In this document: positions 1-8,523 of the stretch, one piece after another | Layout: each line of letters begins with the position of its first letter | Position numbering within the stretch: the stretch's first letter is position 1 | NCBI RefSeq assembly: GCF_014236655.1 | Contig: NZ_JACMYG010000002.1 | Span: 1-64,000, forward strand | Source: Pseudomonas kielensis | GTDB taxonomy: Bacteria > Pseudomonadota > Gammaproteobacteria > Pseudomonadales > Pseudomonadaceae | Length of the DNA stretch: 64,000 nucleotides | Reading direction: 5' to 3' | Notes under the pieces: model-generated | The model's input: only the letters and a program-made list of their open reading frames with translations | Told to the model about the DNA's origin: nothing | Database searches by the model: none | Program-made: the position numbers and the translations under genes

Positions 1-44
1 CCTGCTGGGATGAAGCGCAACATTGCACTGCCCTGGCGGACGCT

Positions 45-68
45 TTCGCGGGCAAGCCTTGCTCCTAC
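45..68. repeat. REP-type intergenic repeat
   Basis: The motif TTCGCGGGCAAGCCTTGCTC is a typical Pseudomonas REP core: short GC-rich arms around GGCAAGCC, ending in CTCCTAC. It lies just beyond the 3' end of the leftmost gene, where such elements usually sit. A related element is at about 9.25 kb and a more diverged one near 5.9 kb. Confidence 0.6.
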
Positions 69-126
69 GATGTACGTGGTGAGCACAACACCCCCGCTAT
101 GCGCGCGATAGTAATCTCAAGCCTTG

Positions 127-876
127 CTAGTGCTGGTTATCACGATACTGGCTGGGCGACAGGCTCGTCAGGGCACGAAACTGGCGGCTGAAGGCGCTGT
201 GGTCGGTGTAGCCACAGCGCAGGGCGATGTCGGTGATGGGCAGGTCTTTGTCCAGCAACAGCCGCGACGCTTCCTCGAGCCGCGCCTTGTGAATCATCTG
301 CCGTGGGGTGAGCTGGAACACCCGCTTGCAGTGGCGCTCCAGTTGCGCCACGGAAAACCCGGCGATCGCGGTCAGTTCGGCGAGGCTGATGGGGCGGGCG
401 AAGTGACTGCGGATATGGGCGTCCACCGCGGCGAGTTTGTGGAATGCCGGATGATTGGCCTGGGGCAGTTGCAGGTCCCGGGAAATACCGGCCAGGCCGA
501 CGATTTCGCCCTGCAGGTCGCGCAGGGCCAGTTTGTGGGTCAGGCACCAGACCGGTTGGTTGCCGTAATACAGGTGCAGCTCAAGTTGGTCGGACAGTTC
601 CCGGCCGCTGGCCAGGACCCGTCGATCCTGTTCGGTGTACAGCGGACCGAAGCGCGCCGGGAACACCTTGTCGGCGGTCAGCCCGAGCAGTTCGTGACTG
701 TGTTTTTTTCCGCAGCGCCGGGCCAGGGTCTGGTTGACGAAGGCGTAGCGGGCCTCACGGTCCTTGATGAAAAACACCACGTCCGTCAGGGAGTCGAGCA
801 GCGGCGTTATGGCGTGCAGGCTGCTGAGCAAGGTCGGCAGGTCGCAGGGCTTGAAACTGTTGAGGGTGGGGTACAT
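127..876 (-). CDS. PAS-domain AraC-family transcriptional regulator, probably of hydroxyproline use
   Basis: DNA-binding regulator of about 249 residues. Residues about 20-125 form a PAS-like sensor (DVVFFIKDREARYAFVNQ), and the last 100 residues are a two-helix-turn-helix AraC domain (SLAELTAIAGFSVAQLERH, then DIALRCGYTDHSAFSRQFR). The start at 876 (MYPTLNSF) is preferred because the longer reading adds 23 unrelated residues. It lies 74 bases downstream of the hydroxyproline dehydrogenase genes in the same orientation, so it is probably their substrate-responsive activator; AraC-type regulators are known in the Pseudomonas hydroxyproline locus. The family call is firm. The inducer is inferred from context. 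Confidence 0.85.
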   Translation of the reverse strand: MYPTLNSFKPCDLPTLLSSLHAITPLLDSLTDVVFFIKDREARYAFVNQTLARRCGKKHSHELLGLTADKVFPARFGPLYTEQDRRVLASGRELSDQLELHLYYGNQPVWCLTHKLALRDLQGEIVGLAGISRDLQLPQANHPAFHKLAAVDAHIRSHFARPISLAELTAIAGFSVAQLERHCKRVFQLTPRQMIHKARLEEASRLLLDKDLPITDIALRCGYTDHSAFSRQFRALTSLSPSQYRDNQH

Positions 877-950
877 GGCGCTGAGGGTCTGGTGGCGACC
901 CTCGGGATCATAGTGGCAAGGCTGCCCAACGCAAAGGGCCGGCATGGGAT

Positions 951-2207
951 TCAGGGCGCCGGCTGTTCATCCAGGCACAGCAAGGTCTCGATCCGCGCCG
1001 GGCTGAAGGGGGGGCGGGGTGCCGCGGCCGGCCAGTCGAACAGGTGCTGCACCGCGCCGCCGCAGACCCGGCCCTGGCAGGCGCCCATGCCGCAGCGAGT
1101 GGCCAGCTTGGCCGAACGCCAGTCGTGATGTTCGGTCAGCGCGGCATAGGGCACGTCTTCGCAGCGGCACACCAGGGTGTCCGGTTGGGCCAAAGCCTTG
1201 AGTTGCGGGTCGAGGGCGAACGCCGTGTTCAAGGCCTTGGCGAACCCCTGCCAGCGGGCCCGTCGCGGCCAAAGTTGCTGGGCCGCCTGCCGTTCGTCTA
1301 CCGCCGCATGCCCGGCAATTGCGCCTTCCACCAGCGCCAGTTCACTGCCACCAAAACCGGTGCATTCCCCCGCAGCGTAATGATCGGCACGGCTGCAGGC
1401 CTGCCAGGCATCCACGGCGATGGCCTGGCCTTCGATGGCGCAGTCCAGGGCCTGGCCTAGCTGAATATTGGGGATCAGGCCAAAACCGCAGGCCAGGCGT
1501 TGGCATGGCAGTTCAACGATTTTGCCCTGTTGTTGCAGGCGGACCCCTTCCAGGCGATCACTGCCCAGCGCGGCCAGCACGTGGCTGGCGGTGCGGTACT
1601 GCGGATCGAACAGGCGCAAGGATTGCAGCAGTTTGGCCGGCCAGCGCGGCAGTTGCGCGGTGAACCCGGCCACCGCGCGGCGCGAGGCCTGCTCGGCGAT
1701 GCGCAGCACCTGGGCACCGTGTTGTTTGGCGCTGGCGGCACTGGCCAGCAACAGTGGGCCGCTGCCGGCGATCACCAGGGTTTCTCCATGCACCGGCAGG
1801 CCACCCTTGATCAGTGCCTGCAGACCGCCGGCCCCGGTGACACCGGGCAGGGTCCAGCCGGGGAAGGGCAGCAGCAGCTCGCGGGCGCCGGTGCACAGGA
1901 TCAGCTTGTCGTAGCTGATCAGCCAGCCATGCTCCGGGTCTTCCACCAGCAGCTGTTTTGGCCCGTTACTGGCGATCACCCGGGTGGCGGAGTGAATGCG
2001 GATGTTGCTGCAGGCGTCCAGGCGCTGGCGCAGGTTGCGGGCCTGGCGCGGCAGATGGGCCGCTGGGCCATCGCGCCAGATTTGCCCGCCCGGCAGCGGG
2101 TTGTCGTCGAGCAGGACGATGCGCGCACCACTGCGCGCGGCCGCCAGGGCAGCGCTGATGCCCGCGGGGCCGGCGCCAATGATCAGCAGGTCGGCATAGT
2201 GCGTCAT
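951..2207 (-). CDS. D-hydroxyproline dehydrogenase, large FAD/NAD(P)-binding subunit
   Basis: Flavoprotein subunit of 418 residues, related to HcnB and the alpha subunits of D-hydroxyproline or octopine dehydrogenases. It starts MTHYADLLIIGAGPAG, a Rossmann FAD motif, and has a second nucleotide-binding stretch in the middle (LVIAGSGPLLLA). The C-terminal 70 residues contain a four-cysteine BFD-like [2Fe-2S] site (VCRCEDV ... CGMGACQGRVCGG). The ATG at 2207 overlaps the stop of the upstream [2Fe-2S] gene by four bases, so translation is coupled; a longer upstream reading is an artefact. Last of four coupled genes after the epimerase. Expected role: with the next two proteins, oxidise cis-4-hydroxy-D-proline to the imine. 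The substrate is inferred from the epimerase. Confidence 0.85.
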   Translation of the reverse strand: MTHYADLLIIGAGPAGISAALAAARSGARIVLLDDNPLPGGQIWRDGPAAHLPRQARNLRQRLDACSNIRIHSATRVIASNGPKQLLVEDPEHGWLISYDKLILCTGARELLLPFPGWTLPGVTGAGGLQALIKGGLPVHGETLVIAGSGPLLLASAASAKQHGAQVLRIAEQASRRAVAGFTAQLPRWPAKLLQSLRLFDPQYRTASHVLAALGSDRLEGVRLQQQGKIVELPCQRLACGFGLIPNIQLGQALDCAIEGQAIAVDAWQACSRADHYAAGECTGFGGSELALVEGAIAGHAAVDERQAAQQLWPRRARWQGFAKALNTAFALDPQLKALAQPDTLVCRCEDVPYAALTEHHDWRSAKLATRCGMGACQGRVCGGAVQHLFDWPAAAPRPPFSPARIETLLCLDEQPAP

Positions 2208-2440
2208 GGTCGGGTCTCCACCTGCATGCCGTCCCGGCACAGGGTCTGGCAGGCCAGGCGTCGGCGCCCGTCGATGGTCACCCGGCATTCCTGGCAAATG
2301 CCCATGCCGCACACCGGCGCGCGGCGTTGGCCGGTGACCGAGGTGCGGCTGCAGCCATCGCCACCCAGGGCCAGTGCGGCGGCCACGCTGGTGCCTTCGC
2401 TGACCTGCAGGCGGCGACCGTCGAGCATCAATTCAGGCAT
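2204..2440 (-). CDS. Small [2Fe-2S] subunit of D-hydroxyproline dehydrogenase
   Basis: A 78-residue ferredoxin-like protein of the HcnA type. Four cysteines at positions 44, 49, 52 and 64 (APVCGMGICQECRV ... ACQT) give the CX4CX2C...C plant-type [2Fe-2S] ligand pattern. It overlaps the upstream oxidase gene by eight bases and the downstream large subunit by four, which indicates fixed stoichiometry of a multi-subunit dehydrogenase. Proteins of this size act as the electron-transfer gamma subunit between two flavoproteins. The function is well supported by family and context. Confidence 0.85.
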   Translation of the reverse strand: MPELMLDGRRLQVSEGTSVAAALALGGDGCSRTSVTGQRRAPVCGMGICQECRVTIDGRRRLACQTLCRDGMQVETRP

Positions 2441-3548
2441 ACACGGGCTCTCCGAGGAAACGTTGTGGCAGATAGGGTTGGGCGGGCAGGGGCGAGGGTT
2501 CGTCGAACAGTTGCGCCACCAGCAAGTCGGCGGTGCCGGGGGCCGTCGTCACCCCCAGGCCTTCGTGCCCGACCGCCAGCCACAAGCCTTGCTGTTGTGG
2601 ATGCTCGCCCACCAGCGGCAGGCCGTCCGGGCTGGCGGCGCGCAAGCCGGTCCAGGCACGAATGCCATTGAGCTGGGCCAGCCCCGGCATGTAGTCGCAG
2701 GCGCGCCGGAGCATTTTGGCGAGCATCCAGCCCTCGACCTGCGGATCGCTGGTGCCGAACTGCCGGGAGGCGCCGATGAACAGTTGCCCGGTCGGCCGTG
2801 GCTGAATGTTGCAGGCGGTCGACGGGCCGCTGGCGTTGTGTGCACTGGTGACGTAACCCAGTTCCACCAGGGTGTGGGTGACGGTTCCGGGATAGCGATC
2901 GGTAATCAGCAAGTGGCCTTTTTTCGGTTCGATCGGCAGTTCCGGGCACAGCTCGGGGGCCTGCACGCCGTTGGCCAGCACCACCGCTGCGGCGCTCAGC
3001 CATTGCCCGTCGTCGAGGCGCACGCGGTTGCCATCGAGCTCGCTGACCCGTGCCCGCCGCTGCTGGATGTTCGGCGTTTGCAGCATCCATTCGGCGGTGG
3101 CGGGGGCATACAGGATGCCGTCGCCATTGATCAACAGCCCGCCTTCCAGACCCTGGCGCAACTCCGGTTCGCGCCGGCACAGGTCGCTGGCGCTGATCAG
3201 TTGGCAGGCCACGCCCTGGGCGCGCAGGTTGAGGAACTTGCTGTGGGCCACGGCCATTTCCTCGGCATTGGCCGCCAGCCACAGGGTGCCGTTGCTGCGG
3301 TAGGCGCAACGGTCGGGCAGGGCCGGTGCCTGGTCGCGCCAGCGTTGCAGGGAGTACTGACTCAGGGCCAGTTCGGCCGGGTTGTCGTCGAGCACCAGCA
3401 GGTGGCCCATGCCGGCTGCCGTGGCGCCATGCAGGCCGGCGTCGAGCACCAGCACCCGCAGGCCACGCCGGGCCAGGGCCTGGGCACAGGCGGCGCCGAT
3501 GATACCGGCACCGATCACGATCACATCGGCGACCTGGCCCTCGCTCAC
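2433..3548 (-). CDS. FAD-dependent D-amino-acid (hydroxyproline) dehydrogenase subunit, DadA-like
   Basis: A 371-residue DAO-family flavoprotein. The N-terminal dinucleotide fold reads [20 protein letters not shown], followed by a glycine-rich substrate-entrance segment ([12 protein letters not shown]) and a C-terminal FAD-contact motif ([19 protein letters not shown]). It starts with GTG at 3548; this codon overlaps the stop of the epimerase gene, so the two are translationally coupled. It should be the catalytic (beta) subunit that takes hydride from cis-4-hydroxy-D-proline and passes electrons through the [2Fe-2S] subunit. D-amino-acid oxidases of other specificity share this fold, so the substrate assignment rests on the operon. 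Confidence 0.85.
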   Translation of the reverse strand: MSEGQVADVIVIGAGIIGAACAQALARRGLRVLVLDAGLHGATAAGMGHLLVLDDNPAELALSQYSLQRWRDQAPALPDRCAYRSNGTLWLAANAEEMAVAHSKFLNLRAQGVACQLISASDLCRREPELRQGLEGGLLINGDGILYAPATAEWMLQTPNIQQRRARVSELDGNRVRLDDGQWLSAAAVVLANGVQAPELCPELPIEPKKGHLLITDRYPGTVTHTLVELGYVTSAHNASGPSTACNIQPRPTGQLFIGASRQFGTSDPQVEGWMLAKMLRRACDYMPGLAQLNGIRAWTGLRAASPDGLPLVGEHPQQQGLWLAVGHEGLGVTTAPGTADLLVAQLFDEPSPLPAQPYLPQRFLGEPVYA

Positions 3549-4477
3549 GGGCGAATGCCCCAGGCGAACGGGTCATCCTGCTCGATGATCAGGCTGGCCT
3601 CGGCGCTGATAAAGGCCCGCCCGCGAATGGTCGGGATGATGCGTTCGCCCTGCCACTCATAGGACCCTTCGAACTGACTGCCGATCACACTGGCCTGACG
3701 CCAGATCTGTCCGGGCGGCAGTTTGTCGTCGGCCGCCAGGCACGCCAGCTTGGCGCTGGTGCCGGTGCCGCACGGGGAGCGGTCGTAGGCTTTGCCGGGG
3801 CACAGCACGAAGTTGCGGCTGTCGGCGTGCGGGTCAGCGGCGAACAGTTCGACATGGTCGATCAGGCCGCCGTCTTCACCGCGGATGCCCTGGACTTCCA
3901 GCGCCTGCTGCACGGCGTAGGTGTAGGCGGTGAGGGCTTCCAGGTTGTCGCCTGCGATGGCCAGGCCATGTTCGGCAATGAGGAAGAACCAGTTGCCGCC
4001 CCAGGCAATATCGCCGACCACCTGGCCGATACCGGGCACCTGCAGCGCCAGCGCCTTGCGGTAGCGATAGGCGGGGACGTTGCGCACGCTCACCGAATGG
4101 TCTTCGTGCAGGGTCGCCTGCACCGTGCCCACCGGGGTCTCGATGCTGTGCACGCCGGGGCCGATCTTGCCCAGGTGCGCCAGGGACGCCACCAGGCCGA
4201 TGGTGCCGTGGCCGCACATGCCCAGGTAGCCGGTGTTGTTGAAAAAAATCACCCCGGCACAGGCGCTCGGGTCCACGGGCTCGCAGAGCAGGGCGCCCAC
4301 CAGCACATCGCTGCCCCGAGGTTCGAGGACGCAGGCGGCGCGCCACTGATCGTGGTGTTCGGCCAGTAACTGGCGTCGCTCGGCCATGCTGCCACGGCCC
4401 AGGTCAGGAAAGCCGGCGGTGACCAGGCGGGTCGGTTCGCCGCCGGTGTGGGAGTCGATCACGGTGATGCGTTTCAT
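3545..4477 (-). CDS. lhpA: 4-hydroxyproline 2-epimerase
   Basis: Cofactor-independent racemase-family enzyme of 310 residues that interconverts trans-4-hydroxy-L-proline and cis-4-hydroxy-D-proline. Both catalytic cysteines are present at the usual numbers: Cys88 in GMCGHG and Cys236 in SPCGTG. Two cysteines mark an epimerase rather than the Thr-containing hydroxyproline dehydratase. The start is the ATG at 4477 ([17 protein letters not shown]), which matches the family N-terminus; the longer reading adds 37 unrelated residues. It is the first structural gene of the operon, so its upstream gap should hold the operon promoter. The deaminase and the ketoglutarate-semialdehyde dehydrogenase that would finish the pathway are not in this window. 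Confidence 0.95.
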   Translation of the reverse strand: MKRITVIDSHTGGEPTRLVTAGFPDLGRGSMAERRQLLAEHHDQWRAACVLEPRGSDVLVGALLCEPVDPSACAGVIFFNNTGYLGMCGHGTIGLVASLAHLGKIGPGVHSIETPVGTVQATLHEDHSVSVRNVPAYRYRKALALQVPGIGQVVGDIAWGGNWFFLIAEHGLAIAGDNLEALTAYTYAVQQALEVQGIRGEDGGLIDHVELFAADPHADSRNFVLCPGKAYDRSPCGTGTSAKLACLAADDKLPPGQIWRQASVIGSQFEGSYEWQGERIIPTIRGRAFISAEASLIIEQDDPFAWGIRP

Positions 4478-4491
4478 GGGGGGCCACGTCC

Positions 4492-4507
4492 GTTCAGATG
4501 AGTGAAC
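4492..4507. promoter_or_regulatory. Inverted repeat just upstream of the hydroxyproline operon
   Basis: GTTCA-gatgag-TGAAC is a perfect five-base-arm palindrome, 15 to 30 bases upstream of the epimerase ATG. Its position in the operon leader suits a repressor or activator site, for example for the GntR protein encoded just upstream. The binding protein is not shown by the sequence. Confidence 0.35.
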
Positions 4508-4556
4508 AGAAGAGTGGCCTTTGCAGCGGGGTGCCGGCTTGATGGATTTATCCGTT

Positions 4557-4574
4557 GCCGATGACGAAATCGGC
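4557..4574. promoter_or_regulatory. Inverted repeat between GntR gene and epimerase
   Basis: GCCGAT-gacgaa-ATCGGC has six-base arms and lies in the 113-base gap between the GntR gene and the epimerase gene. It could be a regulator site or the stem of a weak terminator for the GntR transcript. No T-run follows on the minus strand, which argues against a standard intrinsic terminator. Confidence 0.3.
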
Positions 4575-4590
4575 ACAGCGAAGCGCAAGA

Positions 4591-5262
4591 TCAGTGGGCG
4601 TGGGGCAGGTGCTCGAACAAGGTCTTGCAGACCCCGGCAATGTGTTCGTCGAGCAGTTTTACCGCCAGGTCGACGTCGCCGGCCCGGCAGGCCGCGAGGA
4701 TTTCCCGGTGTTCGTGGTCGGCGCGTTCCTTGCCGGCCGACAGGCTCATCTGCATGCGCAGGTAGCGTTCCAGCTTGTCGTTGACCGAGCGGATCAGGCT
4801 CACCAGGAAGGGCCGTTGCGCCGGCTCGTAGAGGCAGGCGTGCAGTTGCCAGTTGAGCTCGGCCCAGCGCCCGACGTCATCTTCGCCGATGAACTCCTGG
4901 CAGATGCTCTCGGCCCGGGCGAAGGTGGCTTCGGTCATGTTGGGAATGGCCAGGCGCAGCACCTTGTCTTCGAGCAGCATGCGCACCTCGAACATTTGCG
5001 CCAGTTCGGCATCGGAGATGCGCGTGACCATCGCCCCGCGATTGCGCTGGAACATCACCAGGCCTTCGGCTTCCAGGCGCTTGAGGGCCTCGCGCACGGG
5101 GATCTTGCTGACGTTGAACTGGCGCGCGATGTCATCCTGACGAATCGGCTCATCCTCGGCAAAATGCCCGGCGACAATGGCGTCGCGCAGATGGCGGGTG
5201 ATGATTTCCGAAGTCGAAGGCGTATTGCCTAGGTCGGGGGCGTTGAGTCTGGATTGGGTCAC
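4591..5262 (-). CDS. GntR-family regulator, FCD (FadR-like) subgroup
   Basis: Transcription factor of about 223 residues. A winged helix-turn-helix at residues about 15-80 ([39 protein letters not shown]) is followed by an all-helical FCD ligand domain with metal-binding histidine positions ([24 protein letters not shown]). The GTG at 5262 (VTQSRLNAP) is taken as the start because the longer reading needs a TTG and adds 23 atypical residues. It lies directly upstream of the epimerase in the same orientation, so it probably controls the hydroxyproline operon and itself in response to hydroxyproline or a downstream intermediate. The family is certain; the target is inferred. Confidence 0.85.
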   Translation of the reverse strand: MTQSRLNAPDLGNTPSTSEIITRHLRDAIVAGHFAEDEPIRQDDIARQFNVSKIPVREALKRLEAEGLVMFQRNRGAMVTRISDAELAQMFEVRMLLEDKVLRLAIPNMTEATFARAESICQEFIGEDDVGRWAELNWQLHACLYEPAQRPFLVSLIRSVNDKLERYLRMQMSLSAGKERADHEHREILAACRAGDVDLAVKLLDEHIAGVCKTLFEHLPHAH

Positions 5263-5291
5263 GGCGGCGAATCTTCGGAATGAGGTGCCTA

Positions 5292-5306
5292 TAGGGTATA
5301 CGAAAT
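5292..5306. promoter_or_regulatory. Candidate GntR/FCD operator with GTATAC core
   Basis: A GTATAC core (5296-5301) lies about 35 bases upstream of the chosen GTG start of the GntR gene. Known FadR/VanR-subgroup operators often have a GTATAC centre, so autoregulation is plausible. The flanks are only weakly symmetrical and no experiment supports it here. Confidence 0.3.
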
Positions 5307-5337
5307 TCGGTTTTTCTTCCTTTCCCCCCAAAGGACC

Positions 5338-5886
5338 TCAGGCCGTCACCCGTTCCTCGTCGCGCAGTTGCAGGCTCAGGTCGTCGCAGCTCTGGGCCCA
5401 GGCTCGCAGCCACTCGGGCAGCGGCGGTGACTGCGGGGCCAGGCCCATTTCCTGGACGAACTCGCCCGGCGCAACCGTGCCTTTGCCGGACCGGAACAGC
5501 CCGCGCATCACCACCACGCCGACCACCCGGCCGTTGCTGATGAAGCGGTGCTCCATAAAGTTCCATTTGGCGTCCCAGGCCAGTATCCGCGTATGGATCT
5601 CGAAGCGTTCGAACAGCTTCAACTCGCGACGGAACTTGCCCCAGACATCACCGACGATCGGCACGGCCTTGTGCCGCAGCGCCACGCGAAATGCCCCGCT
5701 GCGCAGGACGTAGTCCATGCGCCCGACATCGGCCAGGTTGAAATAGCGGCCGTTGGTGACGTGGCGGTTGAGGTCCAGGTCCAGCGGCCAGACGCGCATG
5801 CGCACGACCGTGGTGACCCGGCCGCTCACCGGTTGGCGCCAGGGTCGACGGAACAGCATGTACAGCAAGCGAAACCAAAGATTCAT
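5338..5886 (-). CDS. Acyl-CoA thioesterase-like hotdog protein (THEM6/4HBT type)
   Basis: A 182-residue protein starting MNLWFRLLYMLFRRPW, a short hydrophobic and basic N-terminal segment, then a single hotdog domain with the typical DLDLNRHVTNGRYF turn, which carries the Asp/Asn pair seen in 4-hydroxybenzoyl-CoA-thioesterase relatives. The start at 5886 is preferred; the upstream extension comes from REP-like sequence. The gene ends just upstream of the GntR gene, but the themes differ and there is no sign of shared function. It probably hydrolyses an acyl-CoA or acyl-ACP near the membrane. The substrate is unknown. Confidence 0.75.
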   Translation of the reverse strand: MNLWFRLLYMLFRRPWRQPVSGRVTTVVRMRVWPLDLDLNRHVTNGRYFNLADVGRMDYVLRSGAFRVALRHKAVPIVGDVWGKFRRELKLFERFEIHTRILAWDAKWNFMEHRFISNGRVVGVVVMRGLFRSGKGTVAPGEFVQEMGLAPQSPPLPEWLRAWAQSCDDLSLQLRDEERVTA

Positions 5887-5898
5887 ACGGGGTACCTG

Positions 5899-5923
5899 TG
5901 CAGGAGCTGGCTGGCCAGCGAGA
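5899..5923. repeat. REP-like repeat
   Basis: The core GGAGCTGGCTGGCCAGCGAG is self-complementary around CTGGC/GCCAG, like the common Pseudomonas motif that starts GTAGGAGC. It lies in the 146-base gap between the divergent thioesterase and GlxA-type regulator genes. Confidence 0.45.
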
Positions 5924-6032
5924 GTGTTTCCTGGAGACCAGGAGAACAATCGCTGCACTGTAAAACCGGGTGATCGGCTAAGCTAGGTGCACAAATGACT
6001 TAAACCATGCGAAAAGCGCAAACGAGTCCTCC

Positions 6033-6992
6033 ATGCATATCACCCTGCTCCTGGCCGAACACTGTTCTGCCGCCGCCGCGACCCTTGCCCTGGAAGTGCT
6101 GAGTGCGGCCAACCTGTTCAGCGACAGTCCGCCGTTTGAGGTGGTCAGTGCTTCGCTCGACGGCGCTCCTGTTGCCGCGGGGGGCGGGCAGATGTTGCGC
6201 GTCGATCATGGGCTGGCCGAGATCCAGCACACTGACCTGGTGTTGATTCCTGGGTTCCTCTTCACCCTCAAGGACGCGTTGCCGACCTTCGCCGTCTATG
6301 GGCCCTGGCTGCGGCAGCAACACCAGCAGGGGGCGGTGCTGGCGTCGATTTGCACCGCGTCGTTCCTGCTGGCCGAGAGCGGTTTGCTCGATGGTCGACG
6401 CGCCACCACCCATTGGGCGTTTGCCGATTACATGCGCCGACGCTACCGAGAGGTCGATCTCGACGAGGGCCAGATGCTCTGCGAGGACCAGCAGTTGATC
6501 ACCAGTGGCGGGGCCAGTGCCGCGATTGACCTACTGCTGCACCTGGTCCGGCGTTTTGCCTCACTGGAGCTGGCTCACACCTGTGGCAAGTACCTGCTGA
6601 TCGATAACGTGCGCCGCGAGCAAACGGTGTATGCGCTGTGGTCCTTGCCCAAGAACCATGGCGATGGCGAGATCCTGCGGGTCCAGGAGTGGCTGGAGGA
6701 GCGGTTTGCCCAACCGCTGTTGATCGATGACATCGCCCGGCAATTTGGCTTCGGGGTGCGCAACTTCAAGCGGCGCTTCAAGGAAGCCACGGGCTCTACG
6801 CCCATTGCCTACCTGCAGACCCTGCGCCTGGAAAAGGCCAAGCAATTGCTGGAATCCACCCGCATGACCCTGGACAGCATCACCTACGCCGTGGGTTACG
6901 CCGATGGCAACTCCTTCCGCCGGCTGTTCCAGCAACGGGTTGGCCTGTTGCCGGCGGCCTACCGCAAGAAATTTCAGCCGAGGCTGGGCTGA
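6033..6992 (+). CDS. GlxA-family AraC regulator with DJ-1/PfpI-like sensor domain
   Basis: A 319-residue transcription factor. Residues 1-190 form a class-I glutamine-amidotransferase/DJ-1-like domain with the nucleophile-elbow cysteine kept (ASICTASFLLAESGLL). Residues about 215-315 are an AraC-type double helix-turn-helix (LIDDIARQFGFGVRNFKRRF; YAVGYADGNSFRRLFQQRVG). Relatives include the carnitine and glycine-betaine regulators CdhR and GbdR, which activate catabolic genes. No obvious target operon adjoins it: the next gene downstream is a small cytochrome c. The family is firm and the inducer is unknown. Confidence 0.85.
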   Translation: MHITLLLAEHCSAAAATLALEVLSAANLFSDSPPFEVVSASLDGAPVAAGGGQMLRVDHGLAEIQHTDLVLIPGFLFTLKDALPTFAVYGPWLRQQHQQGAVLASICTASFLLAESGLLDGRRATTHWAFADYMRRRYREVDLDEGQMLCEDQQLITSGGASAAIDLLLHLVRRFASLELAHTCGKYLLIDNVRREQTVYALWSLPKNHGDGEILRVQEWLEERFAQPLLIDDIARQFGFGVRNFKRRFKEATGSTPIAYLQTLRLEKAKQLLESTRMTLDSITYAVGYADGNSFRRLFQQRVGLLPAAYRKKFQPRLG

Positions 6993-7057
6993 GGCCGGCT
7001 CGCGTGCTCCAATAGCGCCCGCACCGCTGGTCAGCCACAACCGATGGGATCCACAGG

Positions 7058-7432
7058 ATGAAGAACACCGTAGCACTGACGTTCGCCTGGCTGCTCAGCA
7101 CCGGCGCCTGGGCCGCGGGCGACGTGCCGGCCGGCGAAAAACTGTTCAACCGCATGTGCGGTGGTTGCCACCAGGTCGGCGAATCGGCGCGCGCCTCGTT
7201 CGGCCCGCAGTTGAACTCGATTTTCGGCCGCCCCAGTGCGAGCACCACGGACTACCAGTACTCCGACGCCATGCGTGCGGCGAACCTCGTCTGGAGCCGG
7301 CAAACCCTGACGGCATACCTGCAGGCACCGAAAAAAGTCGTGCCGGGCACCCGCATGATTTTCTGGGGCCTGAGCGACCTGGAGAAAATCGACAACCTGC
7401 TGGCCTACCTGCAGACCTTCCAGGCGCAGTGA
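7058..7432 (+). CDS. Exported class-I cytochrome c (c550-like)
   Basis: A 124-residue monohaem cytochrome. A Sec signal peptide at residues 1-20 (ALTFAWLLSTGAWAA) is followed by the haem motif CGGCH (Cys34, Cys37, His38) and a likely axial Met100 in GTRMIFWG. The length and the NSIFGRPS segment match mitochondrial-type c2/c550 cytochromes. It should act in the periplasm as a soluble electron carrier after haem attachment. It follows the GlxA-type regulator by 65 bases on the same strand. Its redox partner is not apparent in the window. Confidence 0.9.
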   Translation: MKNTVALTFAWLLSTGAWAAGDVPAGEKLFNRMCGGCHQVGESARASFGPQLNSIFGRPSASTTDYQYSDAMRAANLVWSRQTLTAYLQAPKKVVPGTRMIFWGLSDLEKIDNLLAYLQTFQAQ

Positions 7433-7439
7433 CCGCCCA

Positions 7440-7940
7440 TCAGTGCCCCAGGACCAGGCGGTAATCGAGCTTGTGCGGGTCTGCGGCAGGAGGCGGCTCA
7501 AGGACAAATCCGCAGCGTTCAAGCACCTTGCTTGAGCCGACATTGCGCGTGTACACATCCGCTACCAGGTACTGCAGCTGCCAGCGCTCCCGTGCCTCGT
7601 GGATCAGTTGCTGCAGGGCCAGAGTGGCCAGGCCCTGGCCGCAGAAGCGTCGATCGATCCGATAACCGACTTCCGCACAGCCCCGGGTCGAGTCGATGTC
7701 TTTGAGGTTGGCCCGCCCGACGATGCCTTGGGTGGCCTCTTCGAGCACCAGGGGCTGCCAGGTCCCTTCGGCAAAACCGCGCAGATAGTCCTCGACGTGC
7801 GCGGTAATGCCCTGCACTGAATAGAAGTCCGCGGCGCGCGGATCGATCTGCGATTCGAACCAGTCACGGTTGGTGATTTCAAATCTGAGCAAGGCTGGAA
7901 TGTCGGTCATGTGCAGTGGGCGAACGCTGACGGTTGGCAT
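7440..7940 (-). CDS. GNAT acetyltransferase, RimJ/RimL type
   Basis: A 166-residue N-acetyltransferase. The acetyl-CoA loop reads RRFCGQGLATLALQQLI (a Q/RxxGxA-type pyrophosphate-binding turn) and the C-terminal DVYTRNVGSSKVLERCGFV is the usual substrate-side motif of the RimJ/RimL/PaiA group. Members acetylate ribosomal proteins, polyamines or small amines, so the substrate cannot be named. The gene converges on the cytochrome c gene with an eight-base gap and appears monocistronic. Confidence 0.85.
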   Translation of the reverse strand: MPTVSVRPLHMTDIPALLRFEITNRDWFESQIDPRAADFYSVQGITAHVEDYLRGFAEGTWQPLVLEEATQGIVGRANLKDIDSTRGCAEVGYRIDRRFCGQGLATLALQQLIHEARERWQLQYLVADVYTRNVGSSKVLERCGFVLEPPPAADPHKLDYRLVLGH

Positions 7941-8027
7941 GGGCTTGCCTCTCCTTGCTTGAGCAGTCCTGGTGGTGCGTGGCGGCTTGTGCCGTGCCGG
8001 TCTTGCCGCAGTTTGCCACAGCCTGGG

Positions 8028-8402
8028 TTAACCCTGGTTCACCCCCTGTGTCTCCAGTCCCGCAGCCTCCACCGGCATTCGTGCGCGGCCGCTGAGCTTG
8101 AGCCATACGCCAAATTCCTGCATCACCGCCACCACGGGGCGCAGACGGTTGCCGTCTTCGGTCAGTTCATATTCCACTTTGACCGGGACAGTCGGGTAGA
8201 CCGTGCGCTTGATCAGGCCGACGTCTTCCAGGGCACGCAGGTCCAGGGTCAGCATGCGCTGAGAGATCCCGGGGACGTCACGGCGTAGTTGATTGAAGCG
8301 CTTGGGGCCATCAAGCAGGTAGGACACCAGCAGCAACCGCCAGCGGCCACCGAGCAGGCGCATGGCTTCTTCGACGGAGCAGCCGGTCACGTTGTGTTTC
8401 AT
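8028..8402 (-). CDS. HxlR-family transcriptional regulator
   Basis: A 124-residue winged-helix protein that starts MKHNVTGCSVEEAMRLLGGRW. It keeps the single N-terminal cysteine typical of HxlR/YodB-like redox or electrophile sensors, and the DNA-recognition segment (PGISQRMLTLDLRALEDVGLI). It is divergent from a glutathione S-transferase gene and shares a 121-base intergenic region with a strong palindrome. It therefore probably represses that GST, with release by electrophile or quinone attack on the cysteine. The family is certain and the ligand is inferred. Confidence 0.9.
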   Translation of the reverse strand: MKHNVTGCSVEEAMRLLGGRWRLLLVSYLLDGPKRFNQLRRDVPGISQRMLTLDLRALEDVGLIKRTVYPTVPVKVEYELTEDGNRLRPVVAVMQEFGVWLKLSGRARMPVEAAGLETQGVNQG

Positions 8403-8424
8403 CGAGCCTTCCTCAGGGTGCTGG

Positions 8425-8445
8425 TAGGTATATTTTATGTACCTA
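8425..8445. promoter_or_regulatory. Probable HxlR operator
   Basis: TAGGTA-tattttatg-TACCTA is a perfect six-base-arm palindrome with a nine-base spacer, 23 bases upstream of the HxlR gene start and 79 bases before the GST start. HxlR-type regulators bind such GTA/TAC-bearing dyads, and the site could control both divergent promoters. Confidence 0.6.
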
Positions 8446-8523
8446 GATGATAAAAAACTGCCTTCTTCCGTTTATATACCTGATCGCCAAGAATGTGGCT
8501 TCACCCATTTTTGGAAGTCGCCC

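Noticed and set aside
1500..3662. 720-residue open frame on the plus strand opposite the hydroxyproline dehydrogenase genes
   Set aside because: Antisense shadow of high-G+C coding DNA; low-complexity Gln/Gly/Ala-rich translation without a recognisable domain.
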